Counted from the stretch's first letter, positions 1-11,904 are shown. The stretch is 64,000 bases of DNA from Pyricularia pennisetigena (GCF_004337985.1 NC_043740.1:124001-188000); one strand, 5' to 3'. Notes: generated by a model from the letters alone, not told the origin. Translations and numbers: made by a program.

Positions 1-297
1 GACGCCTTAAACAACGCGGCGGTAAGTTGATCCAGATCTGGGGTAAGATCTTTCACTCTGTTCGTGTCGCATCATGGCCTTGGGGTGTGGGGTTGGTGCT
101 TGGTCGGGACGTTTGGCCTTGTTTGAACGCATGACTATGGCCTGGCTGGGCAAAGTTTACTGCCGCTGCCGATCATGCACAGTGAATGGCGTCTAATAAT
201 ACCTGATACCTGATACCCGCTATATATAACTGTGATTTTGATCGTCTCTTCTCTCATACTCAGCCCTATATTAATTCCATCAGTACATACTATTTTT

Positions 298-657
298 ATG
301 CGGGCTTTTGATTGTCTTGTGTGAGACTGCCTCACCTTTTATTTCATTACTATATACGACATCAACAACAAGCTCAACAATTTCAGGTTGCAGTTCACCG
401 TTATTATCGTCCAGGTTTTCGCTGCCTTAGCCGTCGCTACTGTGGCCCCCATCCACGCCCACCGAGCTGTCATCGTCGACAAGAGTTGCGTAAGTTGCTT
501 GTTTTCTGAACTGTAGAATATGGAAACCATAAACGCTGACGGAAAGGATTTCCCTCCTCTACTTTGTGCTGCATGCACGTGTTCTATCCCGAAAAATGTA
601 CAGGGAAGGAAAAAGTTGAAGGCTTCCTGTCCGGGAGTAACCCCTCTCGAACCCTGA
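298..657 (+). CDS. Possible small secreted cysteine-containing protein, three exons
   Basis: I built this model by eye. Exon 1 (298-320) begins at ATG. Intron 321-386 has a GTGAGA donor and a TTTCAG acceptor. Exon 2 is 387-489. Intron 490-546 has a GTAAGT donor and ends AAAG. Exon 3 (547-657) ends at TGA. The frame stays open for 78 codons. Residues 8-32 are strongly hydrophobic (core VIIVQVFAALAVATVAP, then IHA), which fits a signal peptide cleaved near residue 32. The predicted mature part is about 46 residues with five cysteines, one just before the second intron and three clustered after it. No family is recognised. Small secreted proteins next to repeat-rich DNA are common in plant-associated fungi, but calling this an effector would be speculation. 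Exon 2 as a signal peptide is the best supported part; the second acceptor is the least certain. Confidence 0.4.
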
Positions 658-1919
658 ACCGCTAGAGATGAGTGTTGGCAGCAGCTTTCGCCAATTGTGC
701 TGATCCTACATAGAGGAGCAGGCACCTATGAGGCGGCCACGACAGCGGAAAAACTCTTTGTGATAGCCACAGAGGATTGTACAAAAACACCTTGGTCAAC
801 GTCGACACTAACAGGTTTACATGGAGATAAGGTTTGCACGTTGTGCCTCTTGGTCCCGCGAAATTGACCTCAAGCCAGCTGAACGTTGGACTGAATCGCC
901 TTTTCTTTTTGCTGCAGGTCGTTATCGCGCTTGCGCGGCAAGCCTTTGAGAGGGCCTACCGGCAAGCCTCTGACGTGCCCAGTCTCCAATCCCCTAAAAA
1001 AAAAAGAGTGCCAAGATTGCCGCATCTTGGCGATGCACACTCAGCTCGACGGCAATCCTGTTCTTGAAATTTGGCGCGTTTCTTACGCACACAGTAATAC
1101 TAGCCCTTATAGCAAAGGAAAAAAAAAAAAAAAAGGATTCGACATCTGGGAAATCCAATCATGTTGGCGTCCTACTTGGGGCGTGGGAGCAGCCTAATTT
1201 TAGTCCGAATAATTCGGCTCAAACCTGTTGCCGTCATGTCCACTCCACAGCAAATCTGCTTTTCATTTTCGGGAGCTACTTCCTCCTTCTATTCCACCGA
1301 TGGTCTCCAAGTCAAGACGTATTGCAGTCCCCCATCTCATCGGTCCTTGGTCGTAGCTTTGGCCGCAGCCGCGCCCACCCCGGCCCCGATTCCGACTCGC
1401 GCCCCGAGCCGTCCCGGTCTCGGCATACTGGCACAAGCCTGGCACTGTTGATCTACCTGGAAGAAAGTCATTCAACAAAATACGGCGGGTTGAAAGATGA
1501 CGTGGAGCCGGAAACGCCAAGCTCGACGACTGCAAGCCCGAAGCTCAAGGGCCCCGGTATCAGTGACGCGTCAGGGTCCGGCCGGGGCTAGTGGGGGCAT
1601 GTGACTTTCGGCCCGGTTGCTAGAGCGACTTTTTTTTTTTTTCTTCTTCTTCTTTTCCTCTTTCGTTTTTAGCGATGGCAATTACTGGCTTGGCTAAGAG
1701 ATAAAGGTGGGCTTTCATCTAAGATAGGCATCTTGGCCTAATTACGTGATCTACATCCAGCGGGGTGTGACTCTTTTTTGAGTGTTGGAGACTTTTTTTT
1801 TCCTCGTCGGTCAAGTATCAAAAATTTTGCGCGACGAAAAACACTACAGCAACTTTTCACGCACAGCTTTTTGCTCCTCTATACACGGAAGAAAGGAGGT
1901 TCATAATAATCAGTTAATG
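658..1919. other. Intergenic region, no convincing gene
   Basis: Several open frames exist here (for example around 1064-1591 on + and 1263-1535 on -). They are low-complexity, overlap on opposite strands and resemble no family I know. The stretch holds A- and T-tracts (near 997, 1122, 1630 and 1792) and pyrimidine-rich runs of the kind seen in fungal promoters and 5' leaders. It probably contains the promoter of the downstream DUF1275 gene. Confidence 0.5.
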
Positions 1920-1947
1920 AATATATTAATTAATTAATTAATATAAA
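1920..1947 (+). repeat. (TTAA)n microsatellite just upstream of the DUF1275 start
   Basis: An AT-only TTAA/ATTA run ends two bases before the ATG at 1949. It is very AT-rich leader sequence directly before the start codon and may act as a nucleosome-free or 5' leader element. Confidence 0.6.
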
Positions 1948-1948
1948 A

Positions 1949-2159
1949 ATGGACTCCGATATGGAGAATGGCGCCGACCACAAGCCAGAAAAGTCCAGGT
2001 CCTGGCTGGCCAGGTTGCAGCAAGACGTCACCCTCACCCACGCCGACATTCCCATCCTGGCATGCTGCTCCGTCTCGGGCATCTGCGACAGTGTTGCGTT
2101 TTCGGGCGCCAACGTCTTTGTGTCAATGGTTTGTTCAGATTCCACGTGCGAAAGCAATG

Positions 2160-2191
<32 letters not shown>

Positions 2192-2869
2192 AAAACAACT
2201 CGGCTGACAAACGACCACCAGCAAACGGGCAACACGCTCTTCCTAGCCCTGGGCGCCGCCCGCATCCCCGCCGACGAACCCAAGCTCTGGATCAAGTGCC
2301 TGGCGTCCATGGCGGCGTTTTGGCTGGGCTGCTTCGTGTTCTCGCGCGTCTCCCGCCTCCTCGGCCCGCGGCGCAGGTCGAGCCTGGCGCTGCTCTTCCT
2401 GATGCAGGGAGCGCTCATCTGCGTGGCGGCGGCGCTGGCGCAGACCAACACGGCGCCGACGTTTGGGCAGACCTTTGTCGGCACTGAGCGCGCGACCTCG
2501 ATCCACGGCCTCGAGGACGACATGTTTGTGTGCCTGCCCATCGCGCTGCTCGCGTTCCAGTTCGGCGGCCAGATCGTCGCGAGCCGCGCCCTCGGCTTCA
2601 ACGAGGTGCCGACCACGGTGCTGACCTCGGTCTACTGCGACCTCTTCTCGGATCCCAAGATCCTGGCCCCGCTCGGGGAGAACGTCAAGCGGAACAGGAG
2701 GGCGGCCGCCGTCGTGCTGTTCATCTGTGGTGGTATCGTCGGTGGTCATCTCCAGCGCTCGGCTGGCGGCATGAGCGCGGCGCTGTGGCTGGGGTGCGGC
2801 ATCAAGCTCGTCATTGCGCTGGCTTGGTCGCTGTGGAAGGGTGAGGAGACGACTGAGGAGAAGAAGTGA
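1949..2869 (+). CDS. DUF1275 (YoaK-type) multi-pass membrane protein
   Basis: Exon 1 is 1949-2128 and exon 2 is 2222-2869, giving 275 residues. The 93-nt intron (GTTTGT donor at 2129, CAG acceptor ending at 2221) is a multiple of three and contains no stop. Unspliced reading therefore stays open but inserts a lysine run; splicing joins FVSM to QTGNT, the conserved DUF1275 signature. The family (YoaK-like, found in bacteria and fungi) has about six membrane segments and no settled function. Hydrophobic stretches are visible at roughly residues 39-60, 80-100, 112-130, 165-185, 218-235 and 245-262. The C-terminus is charged (GEETTEEKK). The gene runs tail-to-tail with the carboxypeptidase gene downstream, about 200 bp away. 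The family call is firm; its transport or sensing role is unknown. Confidence 0.85.
2160..2189 (+). repeat. A30 homopolymer inside the DUF1275 intron
   Basis: Thirty consecutive adenines lie inside the 93-nt intron, between the donor and the acceptor. They are normally spliced out; in a retained transcript they would encode polylysine. Such a run is likely to vary in length between strains, and only length changes outside multiples of three would break the unspliced frame. Confidence 0.9.
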
Positions 2870-3072
2870 GTTTCGTGTGGTGGTATGAGACGTGTGGTGG
2901 TAATGGACACTTGTAAAATATTTGCTTGGGGAGTTTCCAGGTTTGGGATAAAAGTATCAAGATATAGATTCGAGACAAGACATGGCGCATAGACGGTCCG
3001 TCCACCATGAGTAGCAATCCTTAACTACCTATCTACAGTATGCTGCAGCAACGCAAAGTCCCTCTCCTCCTT

Positions 3073-5170
3073 CTAGTAAAACCGCTGGTCCGGGTCAACC
3101 GTCGGCATCCCACGCACATCCCTCGCCGCCAACCTCGGTGCCGCAGGGTCGTACGGCGGGTCGACCATGATAAAGTCCCTGATGACGGCCGTGCCCGCCC
3201 TGAGGGCTGCAATCTGCACATCCGTGCAGCTGCTCGTGTCGAGGATGTAGCAGTAGTACGGGTACTGGGGCGGCCTCTCGTTGGTCACGTCCCGCACGCT
3301 GGCCGGGCCCTTGGTGCCAAAGTCGGGCGTCGTCGCTGTGTCCACCAGGCCGCCGGCCACGTCCTTGTCGAACAGGGCGCGGTTGAAGATGCGGTAGGCC
3401 GTCTGCTGCTGGTACGAGGGTGCGGCGTGTCCGGCCTGGAAGACGCGCGCAAAGGTCAGGTTCGAGTACTGCCGCACCGCGCCGCCGTCGTAGGTGCAGT
3501 TGGTCCGCAGGGGCTGGTAGCCGGCCTCGGCGAACTTGTCCTGGTTCTTCCACGGGATGGCCAGGGAGGCGGCTTCTCCGCCCATCCAGTTGCAGGCGAA
3601 ATCGCGGTCGCCGTACATCAGCGTCACCTTCTTGCCCTTGTCGAGAAGGTGGCCCATGGTTTCGAGCCAGCCGGGGCGGTTGTAGTCGCCGATGGAACGG
3701 AAAGCCGTCGCAGATGCCGACGAGGACCCGGTCCAGTTGAGGGGCACCCCGAGGGCCAGCTGCACCTCGCGCTGGTTGAGGTAGCCCGGGACAAAGGGGT
3801 CCGGGAACATGGTGGGGTCGATCTGGGTGACGTCGTAGTAGTCGCGGCCCGACGTGGCGATGTAGGGGTCGCGGATGTTGTTGGTGCACCACGTCTCCGA
3901 GGCCTGGCAGATGCGGTTCACCGTCGCGTTTACTCCCGTCTGCATCGGGTCGTACTCCTTGGCGAGCGCCTGGCAGCGCTCGATCTGCTCGCGGCAGCCG
4001 CCCGTGGCATTGAATGCTGCCGTCATGGACTCGTAAACCTCCCTGGTGACGGTCTCGATACCATAGGTGTTGCGGAACGCCTGCTCGGGGTATGAGGGCC
4101 ACTGGACCTTGCGGTCTATGCAGGCGTTGACCAGCAGGAGGGTGTCTAGATTGATGATCTTCTTTGGCCCGGGCGTGTTGTCAAATTCTCCGTTGCGGAT
4201 CTTTTCGTTCTGAGCATCAAAGAAGCCGGCCATGGCGGGTCCGTAGCGACCGCCGTAAGATTGGGTTGCAATGCTGAACCGGTCATCCCTGGGGTGATAG
4301 CCGGGAAACTCAGACAAGAAGACCTGGAAGAAATGCCACAGGGCAATGGCTCCGTTGACGGATCCAACGGCCGTGCTGTTCTGGTTGCCGCTGGGTAGCG
4401 TGCCCACCCGGAAAGTGGTGTTTGTTTCCGGAATAGGGCTCCCTGGCGCAAGAGTCCTGGTTCCGCCGAAAAGATCCACGCTAACGTTCCTGAGAATATC
4501 ATACGAAAACCCAACCTGTCAAACAATGTTAGATACGACGAAACGCAATCCTTGATTCAGACATTCTGGGATCGAACCTGCGACGGTTGATCTATATAGA
4601 TCATGTTTACTAATCCAGATTTTAGCTCAACGTCCAAACCGCAATTTCGCCGAGTTTCTCACCATTGTTGTTCCACGACAGCGGGTTGAGTCTCGTGGTC
4701 TTGGAGTCGGGGTTGATGAAACAGGGCCCATGCTCGTTGAAAAGCCCGGGCATACTGGAAGATCCAGGCCCACCGTTCATCCAGACGGAAAGAGGGGCAT
4801 TTTCGGGATTTTCACGAGCCTCAAAGAACCAAAAAAAGGTGTTGATCGGGTAGGGCTGGGGCAAGCCACCAGACACATCCAAGGTTCCTGGAGGAAGATG
4901 AATGTATCCCGAGTACGACTTGACCCCTGGGGTCGTCTCGCAGATTCCGGGCTAGTTGATTGGCAAGAAACATTGTCAGTAAAGCAACCGCGGAGACGAA
5001 TGCGAGGGTTGTTGGTTCAGGTTGCTTGCCTCCTTGTAGCTAATCTTGACGCCAGGGCTGATTTTTGACTCCAGCACCGTGACCCCTTCAGGAGTCGGCG
5101 GGAACTGGGCAATGGCGGACGCAAACAGCACGCCTGCCCCGGCAAGGAGCGACAATCCCATACGCGTCAT
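3073..5170 (-). CDS. Secreted serine carboxypeptidase, peptidase family S10
   Basis: There are four exons on the minus strand: 5030-5170, 4663-4951, a 32-nt microexon 4578-4609, and 3073-4515. They give 634 residues, the usual length for long fungal S10 enzymes. I chose the ATG at 5170 because it opens directly into a signal peptide ([21 protein letters not shown]). The oxyanion motif NGGPGSSS lies near residue 90. Residues 144-160 ([17 protein letters not shown]) span the microexon and its junctions. The catalytic serine is in SYGGRYGPA (about S240), the aspartate in [10 protein letters not shown] (about 457-459) and the histidine in QAGHAAPS (about H518), so the triad looks intact. The enzyme would remove C-terminal residues from peptides in the vacuole or outside the cell; several N-x-T/S sites suggest glycosylation. 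Introns are 78 nt (GC-AG), 53 nt and 62 nt. Confidence 0.93.
4952..5029 (-). other. GC-AG intron 1 of the carboxypeptidase gene
   Basis: On the minus strand the exon ends ..AAGGAG and the intron begins GCAAGC, the accepted non-canonical GC donor pattern (AG|GCAAG). It ends ..AACTAG before CCCGGAATCTGC. Using this donor keeps the frame and joins SYKE to [16 protein letters not shown], a well-conserved S10 segment. Confidence 0.8.
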
Positions 5171-5659
5171 CTTTTCTCGCCGGTGGATGAGGGGAGTTGA
5201 GGATAGAGAGGGAAGACCGAGCCATCGTGACATTGTGAAAGGGGAACCGCCTGGGACTCCATTTTATATCTATCAACCGCGCCGCGTCGACCCCGAGCCA
5301 GTACCGATGTGGAAGGCGGCCGAGGTGGACTTGGACTTGCACCCCGGCCGACCCCTCCATCCCCTCATACCAAGACCTTTCGGCTCTACGGCGCGGTGAG
5401 CGCAACTGCAACCTTCCTCATTCGTCGCCATGAGCCAGCATTGGTAATTAGAAATTTGGAGCATCACGACGTCATTAAAATGCACTAAGAATACTGGAGG
5501 TTAAACATTGCAGCGGGCAAGTCGCGAAGGTCAATCTGACGCACACGGGCGAACACCCGCAACCTGAATAAATGGTAGGAGAGCCATATATTCAGGTAGG
5601 GTGCGCTATCCTGGCTAACGATCGTTGCAGCGTTTTTGTGGCGATCCCAGCGCTAACTT
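5171..5659. other. Carboxypeptidase upstream region, then gene-free DNA to the AT-rich edge
   Basis: This stretch should hold the minus-strand promoter and 5' leader of the carboxypeptidase gene. An alternative upstream ATG in the same frame at 5233 would add 21 residues before the signal peptide, so I did not use it. Base composition is still balanced here. No other gene is supported. Confidence 0.5.
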
Positions 5660-5812
5660 AGTCTCAATGCTCAGCCTCGACCCTTGCGGGGACCAAGCGC
5701 TCCATATACCTTTTAGCCACATGGTTTTTCGACTAATTACATCGGCCGAAAGAATCGCACGCGTTATAATCTAAAGATATTTTGTCGCATTTCGCCGTTT
5801 ATGGTGGATATT
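5660..5812 (+). repeat. Isolated terminus of the big TIR element family (right-end type)
   Basis: It begins AGTCTCAATGCTCAG, runs through a GACC..GGGGACC hairpin and GCGCTCCATATACC, and ends CGCATTTCGCCGTTTATGG. This matches, in order, the terminus at 56082-56242 and the reverse complement of 32722-32884. No second matching end was found, so it is a solo or truncated end. It marks the switch from gene-rich to AT-rich DNA. Confidence 0.8.
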
Positions 5813-5961
5813 TTCACTATATATGCACTGTAACCACAGAAATAACGGTATAAAGACTGTGAATTATTAAATACCCAAATTGAAAATGAATAATAATCGT
5901 AAAAATATTAGGAGACGTGGGTTGTAATGTTTCGCATTATGTTATTCTTTAAGAAATAAAG
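5813..5961. other. AT-rich pre-insertion DNA left of copia-1
   Basis: No gene is seen. This sequence is continuous with 34340 onward once copia-1 and everything nested in it are removed. Confidence 0.5.
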
Positions 5962-5966
5962 GCCGT

Positions 5967-6196
5967 TGTTGGAACAGAGGGAATCGCGGTCAAAGAAACA
6001 ATAGAGCGATGAATCACGTGCAATGCCGCACAGGCCAATTGCACGTGACTCACCCGCCCAATTGCGAGTATAAGACGGAAGGACGTTCAAAAGCTTACCT
6101 TTAGAAAGTTTCATAAAACAGACAATGAAAATATATCTTTGTATTCGTGTAACAACGTTCTATTAATCGATCGATATTATGAAAAACCTATTAACA
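5967..6196 (+). repeat. Copia-1 5' LTR (230 bp)
   Basis: It starts TGTTGGAACAGAGG and ends CCTATTAACA. It aligns along its length with 34105-34334 (same length, same strand) and with 55443-55675 (minus strand). A CACGTG-containing stretch is conserved in this copy. Confidence 0.95.
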
Positions 6197-6489
6197 CTGA
6201 TGAATATTATTCAGGTAATATAGAAAAGCAAAATAAAGGGGTTAAACGTTAATACCGTTATTCTATTAATATTTAGGACCAATAGGATATTTTACGGTTA
6301 ATAAAAACAAGCCGTCCTAACCAGTTAGAATTTTTACATTAAACGGGTAACGCCTTTATATAACGTTACATGAAAAAAAGGAAATAATAACCGTAATTTT
6401 ACGAATATTTAAAGGTTTTTGGACTTTACCATATAGGCAAATTACCTTATAAATTAACAAATAATAATAAAAACGTGTATTATTGGATA

Positions 6490-8170
6490 CAATATAATAA
6501 AATAAACACAAAAACCGGTTCCCAGGTTAACAACGAGCGCTATAATAGGGTACGAGTTTTCCTCGACAATATATTTTTGAAATTCCAATTACCTTTATGA
6601 ATAAAGGAGCGAATTATCGCTGAATTCCGGTATAAACCCTTCCACGAACTCCCGGAAAACCCGGAAAAAATATTAATAATTCGGAAAGAAATATGGACTT
6701 TGAAAATATTTAACCGATTAAAAAAAGACGGGCGCGGAAAAATATTGTTAACCACGTATTAAAAAAATTTCGAAAAATGGATTGGAAATTATTTTATAAA
6801 TTATAACCTTTTAACCCAAAATTTTTTAAAAGCATATTTGGAATTTTATCAAATTATTTTACAGGGAAAAGGAAATGGAAAAAACGGTTAAGGATTTGCC
6901 GAAATGGTAAATTGGAATTATAAAATATTGATATAGGTAATTCTATTCCCTAATAACCAGAATTTCCAAACGACGGAGCCAAAAACTAAAAATCCGGAAA
7001 ACGTTATTCCAAAAAAAACGGAAAAAGGAATATAAACGGTTTGCAACAAAAGGGGTAATTAAAAGTATTTTTTTCCGCGAATTGAAAAGTTAGCGGTTTT
7101 ACTAAATTCCCAAAAGGACAAAAATTTAACGAAAACAAAATTATAACAATTTATAAAGCGGAACATTAAAATAAGAATGCGTTATAATAGATAATAGGCG
7201 ATATAACCAAATAATAAGAAGAAAGGCTAAATATTTACGAATATATTCCGCCATTGCAAGTCCCAAACGAATTAATCAAACTATACCAGATTAAGGCGTT
7301 GAATAGCGCGTGGAATAGAAAAAAAAAGTTATTTAGGGGAGTTATACGATATTTTGGACGATAACATTAAAGGTTCTGTGCATATTTGCAATATATTGTA
7401 AATCCCGTTAGTTTAAATCTATACAATATTCCCATTAATTTTAACAAAAAGTGTAAAAACGCCTATTTTGAAATATATAAATAAACGAATAATGTTTAAA
7501 AAATATATATGGAGTTTAAAAAACGGTTTAAAACACCGTTTTTATGATAAATATATAATACAAATTGAAGCGTTGTTAGCTTCGAAAACGTCAAAACGGA
7601 ACCAAATTACGAAAGAAAACGCGATTTCAGAATTATGCAAATTATGCTGAAAAAATTGCAAATTTGCCAAAAGGTACTAGGGCTTAAATATGCAGATAAA
7701 AAGCACCTTATTGCAACGACCTTAAAAGCAATCAAAAACGTAAAAAGCTTCAAACCGTTATTACCAACCTTGCGACCATTTTTCCGGTATTATCAAACCA
7801 AATATTAGTTATTTTTAAATTGGAAAAGCCATTTGGCGCATATAATACGCTTTTCGTTGACCGAAAATATGAGAAACATAAGGGCCGCAAAAAGCGACGT
7901 AATAGCTATTACCCGCGCCGAAGATACAATAAGCGACTTGGCCAATTTTATAAAAGTTGAAGATGTTATTTAAGCGGTCAACCGGGTTGTAAACCTTCGA
8001 ACCATTAAAAAAAAATAACGGTGGCGAAAGCAGAAAAGGCAAAATAGGAAATACCGAAAAAAAGCCAACGCGGAAACAAGCAATTCCTTACCAACGGTAA
8101 AGATGAAGGAAATGATAAATAAAAAAAAGAAAAATCGAACCACGAAACCAGTGACGAAAAAGCAGATACA
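6490..8170 (+). pseudogene. Copia-1 gag remnant
   Basis: This is degenerate coding sequence on the plus strand, broken by many TAA/TAG codons. It is recognised mainly by alignment to the minus-strand copy at 53557-54940, where longer frames survive: a basic, lysine- and tyrosine-rich segment ending in what looks like a CCHC zinc knuckle with its first Cys, the His and last Cys all changed to Tyr, as G-to-A or C-to-T changes would do. The product would have formed the nucleocapsid. No intact frame exists. Confidence 0.7.
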
Positions 8171-11100
8171 AACGATTCGGACGAGTATACGTTGATTTAT
8201 TTTATAGATTATAGCATAGCGGTATTCCTAGCAAACCAAATATTCCGATATAAATTAAATTAGGGCCGAATGGCGTTTTAAGGACACCAAAAACCGTAAA
8301 AGGGTCTACCGCACCAAATTTTAAATTAATAAGATTTGAATGATATTTGGTAGGGATTGATACCGGATATAGGCTTGCAGCGATATTAACGGCCGGAATT
8401 AGTTAAATAAAAGCATTGCAACGCAAAAAACCGGAAATCCAGATTAATAAATCAAATCCGAATAAAGCCAGAGTGCGTTTCGGAACAGGCGAAGGGATTA
8501 CCATTATAGGAAAGATTGTTTTGGACATGTAAATTGGTATTATAACGTTCCACGTAGTATTAATTCGCATACCGTTTTTTTATATATTAGGGATGAAGAT
8601 AAATTAGGTGCATATTTAAATAATATTAGTAACGAATTTATAAAGGTCGATGGTACGAAAGTGTCAGTTTTACGCCAATGGGGGCACCTATGGCTTTTCC
8701 TACCAGGATTAAAATTAGACGGACCGGAAACGTATTTTATAAAAATAAAAAACACGCTAATAACGTTTTTAACCGAAAAAAGCTGAAAACGGTCCACTGA
8801 AGATTCGGCCACCCTTTAGTAAAACTTTTATGGGAAACGTTATAAAGGGTAGACCACGAGGGTAGCCGAAATGCATTAAAATTAATAGACCGTTTTTATT
8901 TTAATTGCCAAAATACGGTAAACGCATTATAACGTTTTAAATTTACTTTAAATGACGAAATAAATTTTAATTACGAAATCGTGGTTAACGTGATGTATTT
9001 GGAATTCAAACCAATCCTGCACGTAGTCGATGCGAGCACGGTATTCCAGGTTATACGTTTTTTTAAATAGTGTAACAGCGTAAAAGATATGGGAAAGATT
9101 AAGAAAATGCTGGATCGATATATATTTAGGACCACCCGATATTTTTATATACGATTTAGGTATAAATTTTACCGCGGCCGGATTTAAAATAGAAGCACGA
9201 CTTTTCGGTATAATATGCAACCAGGTACCAATTAAGGTATATTGGTTATTGGAAAAGGTCGAGCGTTATTATAAACCGTTACGAAAAACGTACGAAGTAA
9301 TAAAAATCAAACGTAAGGAAATAATACCGCAGAGCGTATTGCGAGCAGCGGTAAAAACCGCGAACGATATTATGGGCCCCGACGGCCTAATATTCACCCT
9401 ATTGGTATTCGGGGCAATACTATATATTCCCCACGATTTAACGCCTTTGAAAAACCAAATGTAGCGCGCCGAAGCCGTTAATAAAGCTACAAAAGAATTT
9501 GAAAAAATGGCGTAAAGAGAGGTTAAAAAAGCAATAAAAACGAGGAATGGCCCGAGTATCGAATTGAAAATGCCAATATTATTGGAACTGGAATTATTAG
9601 CTCTGGTATATAAAGAAAAATATACATGGACCGGACCTTTTAAGGTATTTAACGTATTAAATTTAATAATAATTGTTAATATGGTAAATGGTTTCTCCGT
9701 AATTCGAAACCCGTATCTAAAACTATACCGCCGCTTTACAAAGCAGATAAAAAAAGATAATAACGAAACTATATCGACGGAATTAAAGTTTCGATACCCA
9801 GAGCCCGAATAGCTAAAACGCAGGAGAAGACTTATAAGATCGGGGAATCGAAGATTCAATGCTCGAAACGAACTGATAAGAAGGAAAAACGCAAAACCCG
9901 AGATTAGAGTATAGATACCACCCCTGAATATAATATTAGAGGATAACGAAGTATAAAAACGGTATTTTAAATTAGAAAACCATATAAAAACGAAATTTGA
10001 ACAGTTGCGAAAAAAATACATGAAACGGCGAGTATCCAGTTTTTAACAAGAAAGGAGCAACGAACACACGTATTTACCGTTAAATATAAACGAAAAGGCC
10101 GAAGTAAAGCTCCCGGGAAACCGTTCGAAAAATTAATATGGTAAGAGGCGAACAATTTGTTAATTGCAGAAATCCTGCAACCGGTAAATAAAAAGCATTT
10201 TAATAATTAAAGGATTTTCGGATCGCGATTCGTAAACGAGATAAAAGGGCTACCGGAGCGATTTTATAAAAGATTATTTTTTATAATACAAAGGTATAGC
10301 GATTTCAAAACAAAAAAACAGTTTACGCAATTACCTATAATAATGCAGTGCAACCAAAAATTTATATTAGTTTTTATACCGGTTGCAAGGTAGTTTGGGT
10401 GCAATTCAATGTTTAAAAATATTAGTTCAACGTATATTTAGAGCTTTACGAAATTAGAGAAGGACGATTTCGTGAGGATCCCGAAAAAAATAGATTATTG
10501 ATATCCCGCCAATACGGTATATAAGTCTATTAAGCCCTTTTACGGATTAGTAGAGGCGGGTTTATATTGGTTCGTTATATATTAACGGTATTATAAAAAG
10601 AGCTTAAGCTGAATTTTATTAAATTATGATACGTGTTTATTCTTTTCCAAATTAAACCACAACTTTGGTTTTGTGGGAATGCAAACAAACGATAGGCCAA
10701 GTTTGGGAAATATAAAATTTATTTGAAAAAAGTAAAAGGAATTCGAAAAAGCGGGTTTTTAAATTAAATGATAACCGATAATATAGCCAGGAAACGAGCA
10801 GAGCTTTAACGGCTATTTAATCAAGGTCTATAATAAAGGTTTGGATATGCGTTAAAAAGGATATTTCGATAAGTTGCAAACTGTAACAATGGTTTAACCA
10901 GGGGTGAAGTATGAGTTTATTGTTTAGCGATTTAAAGGAGCGTATGTTATATTGATTTATTAATCGGAAGCTGTATTCGATTATGCCGCAGCGGCGCAAG
11001 CAGTAAAACCCGATAACGAAGATTATGATTTAATGAATAAGCGAACTGAATGGCAACGATAGAACGTTTAAAAAGAGCTTTCCTATATCCAAATCGACTT

Positions 11101-11640
11101 AAGCACAGCGAGATTATACGTATTTGTCGACGGATTTTTTGCCAATAATAAAGATTTTAATTCCCAAATCGGATGCGTAATATTTTACGGGAACGAATAC
11201 TCAATGGACTAAGAAACCAGTTTTTGAATACCCGGTAATACTAGATATTAGTTATCGATTAACTGCCATAAAGCTTTGAAAGGCCTATTAGCCAACGAGA
11301 TTTATAATATGGGTAATGGATTTAATATTGAGTTTGTATTAAAAACCATTATGAGAACCATCCTAGAAAAGCTGGATTTACCTTTTTCACCTATGGTAAT
11401 ATGCACGGATAACCTATTATTATACCAGTGCCTAGTGCAATTGGGGATAACAGGGGAAAAACGATTTATAATTGATTTTTAAAGCTTAAAATAATTCTAT
11501 GAAAATCGTGACATTGAAAAAATTAAATGGATTTTAGGAGAGACTAATCCGGCACATTTTATGACGAAAAAAACGCCCAATGGGGTTTAAATCAAGCTTA
11601 TTAGTACTAATTCGACGGTAATACGTATTAAAGGACTAGT
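8171..11640 (+). pseudogene. Copia-1 pol remnant: protease, integrase, RT, RNase H
   Basis: Fragments in order are as follows. A protease region lies near 8350-8640. An integrase core and C-terminal part lies at about 8880-9815, with GPDGLIFTLLVFGA near residue 44 of a short frame and WTGPFKVFN near 9630. RT lies at about 10060-10800, with an intact DFKTKKQFTQ-like block and a MQTND box near 10680. RNase H lies at about 11090-11600, with NEIYNMGNGFNIEFVLK, VICTDN and the terminal WILGETNPAHFMT block. The lineage is the fungal Copia group whose RT active-site box is QTDD rather than YVDD; here the first Asp is Asn, a G-to-A change. Many stops are in TAA/TAG form. It is non-functional. Confidence 0.85.
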
Positions 11641-11904
11641 TAAAAAGTTTTAAAATTTACCGGAAAAACCGGAAGGGTTAAAAAACAAATTAAATTAATT
11701 GGGAGCGGCGAAACGATACATTGCGTCGTTGGCGATTAAAAAGCGGCGCCGCGAGGTGAAACGCATCGTTGAAAACCACCGAAAATCACCGCAACACCTT
11801 TACCAAAGGCAAAAAAATAAAAACAGCGTTATAAAATTTAAACGTTATATATTAGGTTAAATATCTTCGTTATTATTTTCCTCCTCATCCATCTTTTAAA
11901 ATAG
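11641..11904 (+). other. Copia-1 3' internal region, part 1
   Basis: This is non-coding or unrecognised sequence between the end of RNase H and the big TIR element. It contains a GC-richer block (11697-11800) with GGCGCCGCGAGG. It continues at 32896 once the inserted element is removed. Confidence 0.6.

Noticed and set aside
1064..1591. 175-codon plus-strand frame upstream of the DUF1275 gene
   Set aside because: Low complexity with a polylysine run from an A-tract, overlapped by opposite-strand frames, no family resemblance.
2243..2749. Minus-strand 168-codon frame
   Set aside because: Antisense shadow of the DUF1275 exon 2, Arg/Asp/Glu-rich as expected for GC-rich antisense frames.
3040..4095. 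Plus-strand 351-codon frame
   Set aside because: Antisense shadow of the carboxypeptidase final exon; the real strand carries the S10 catalytic motifs.
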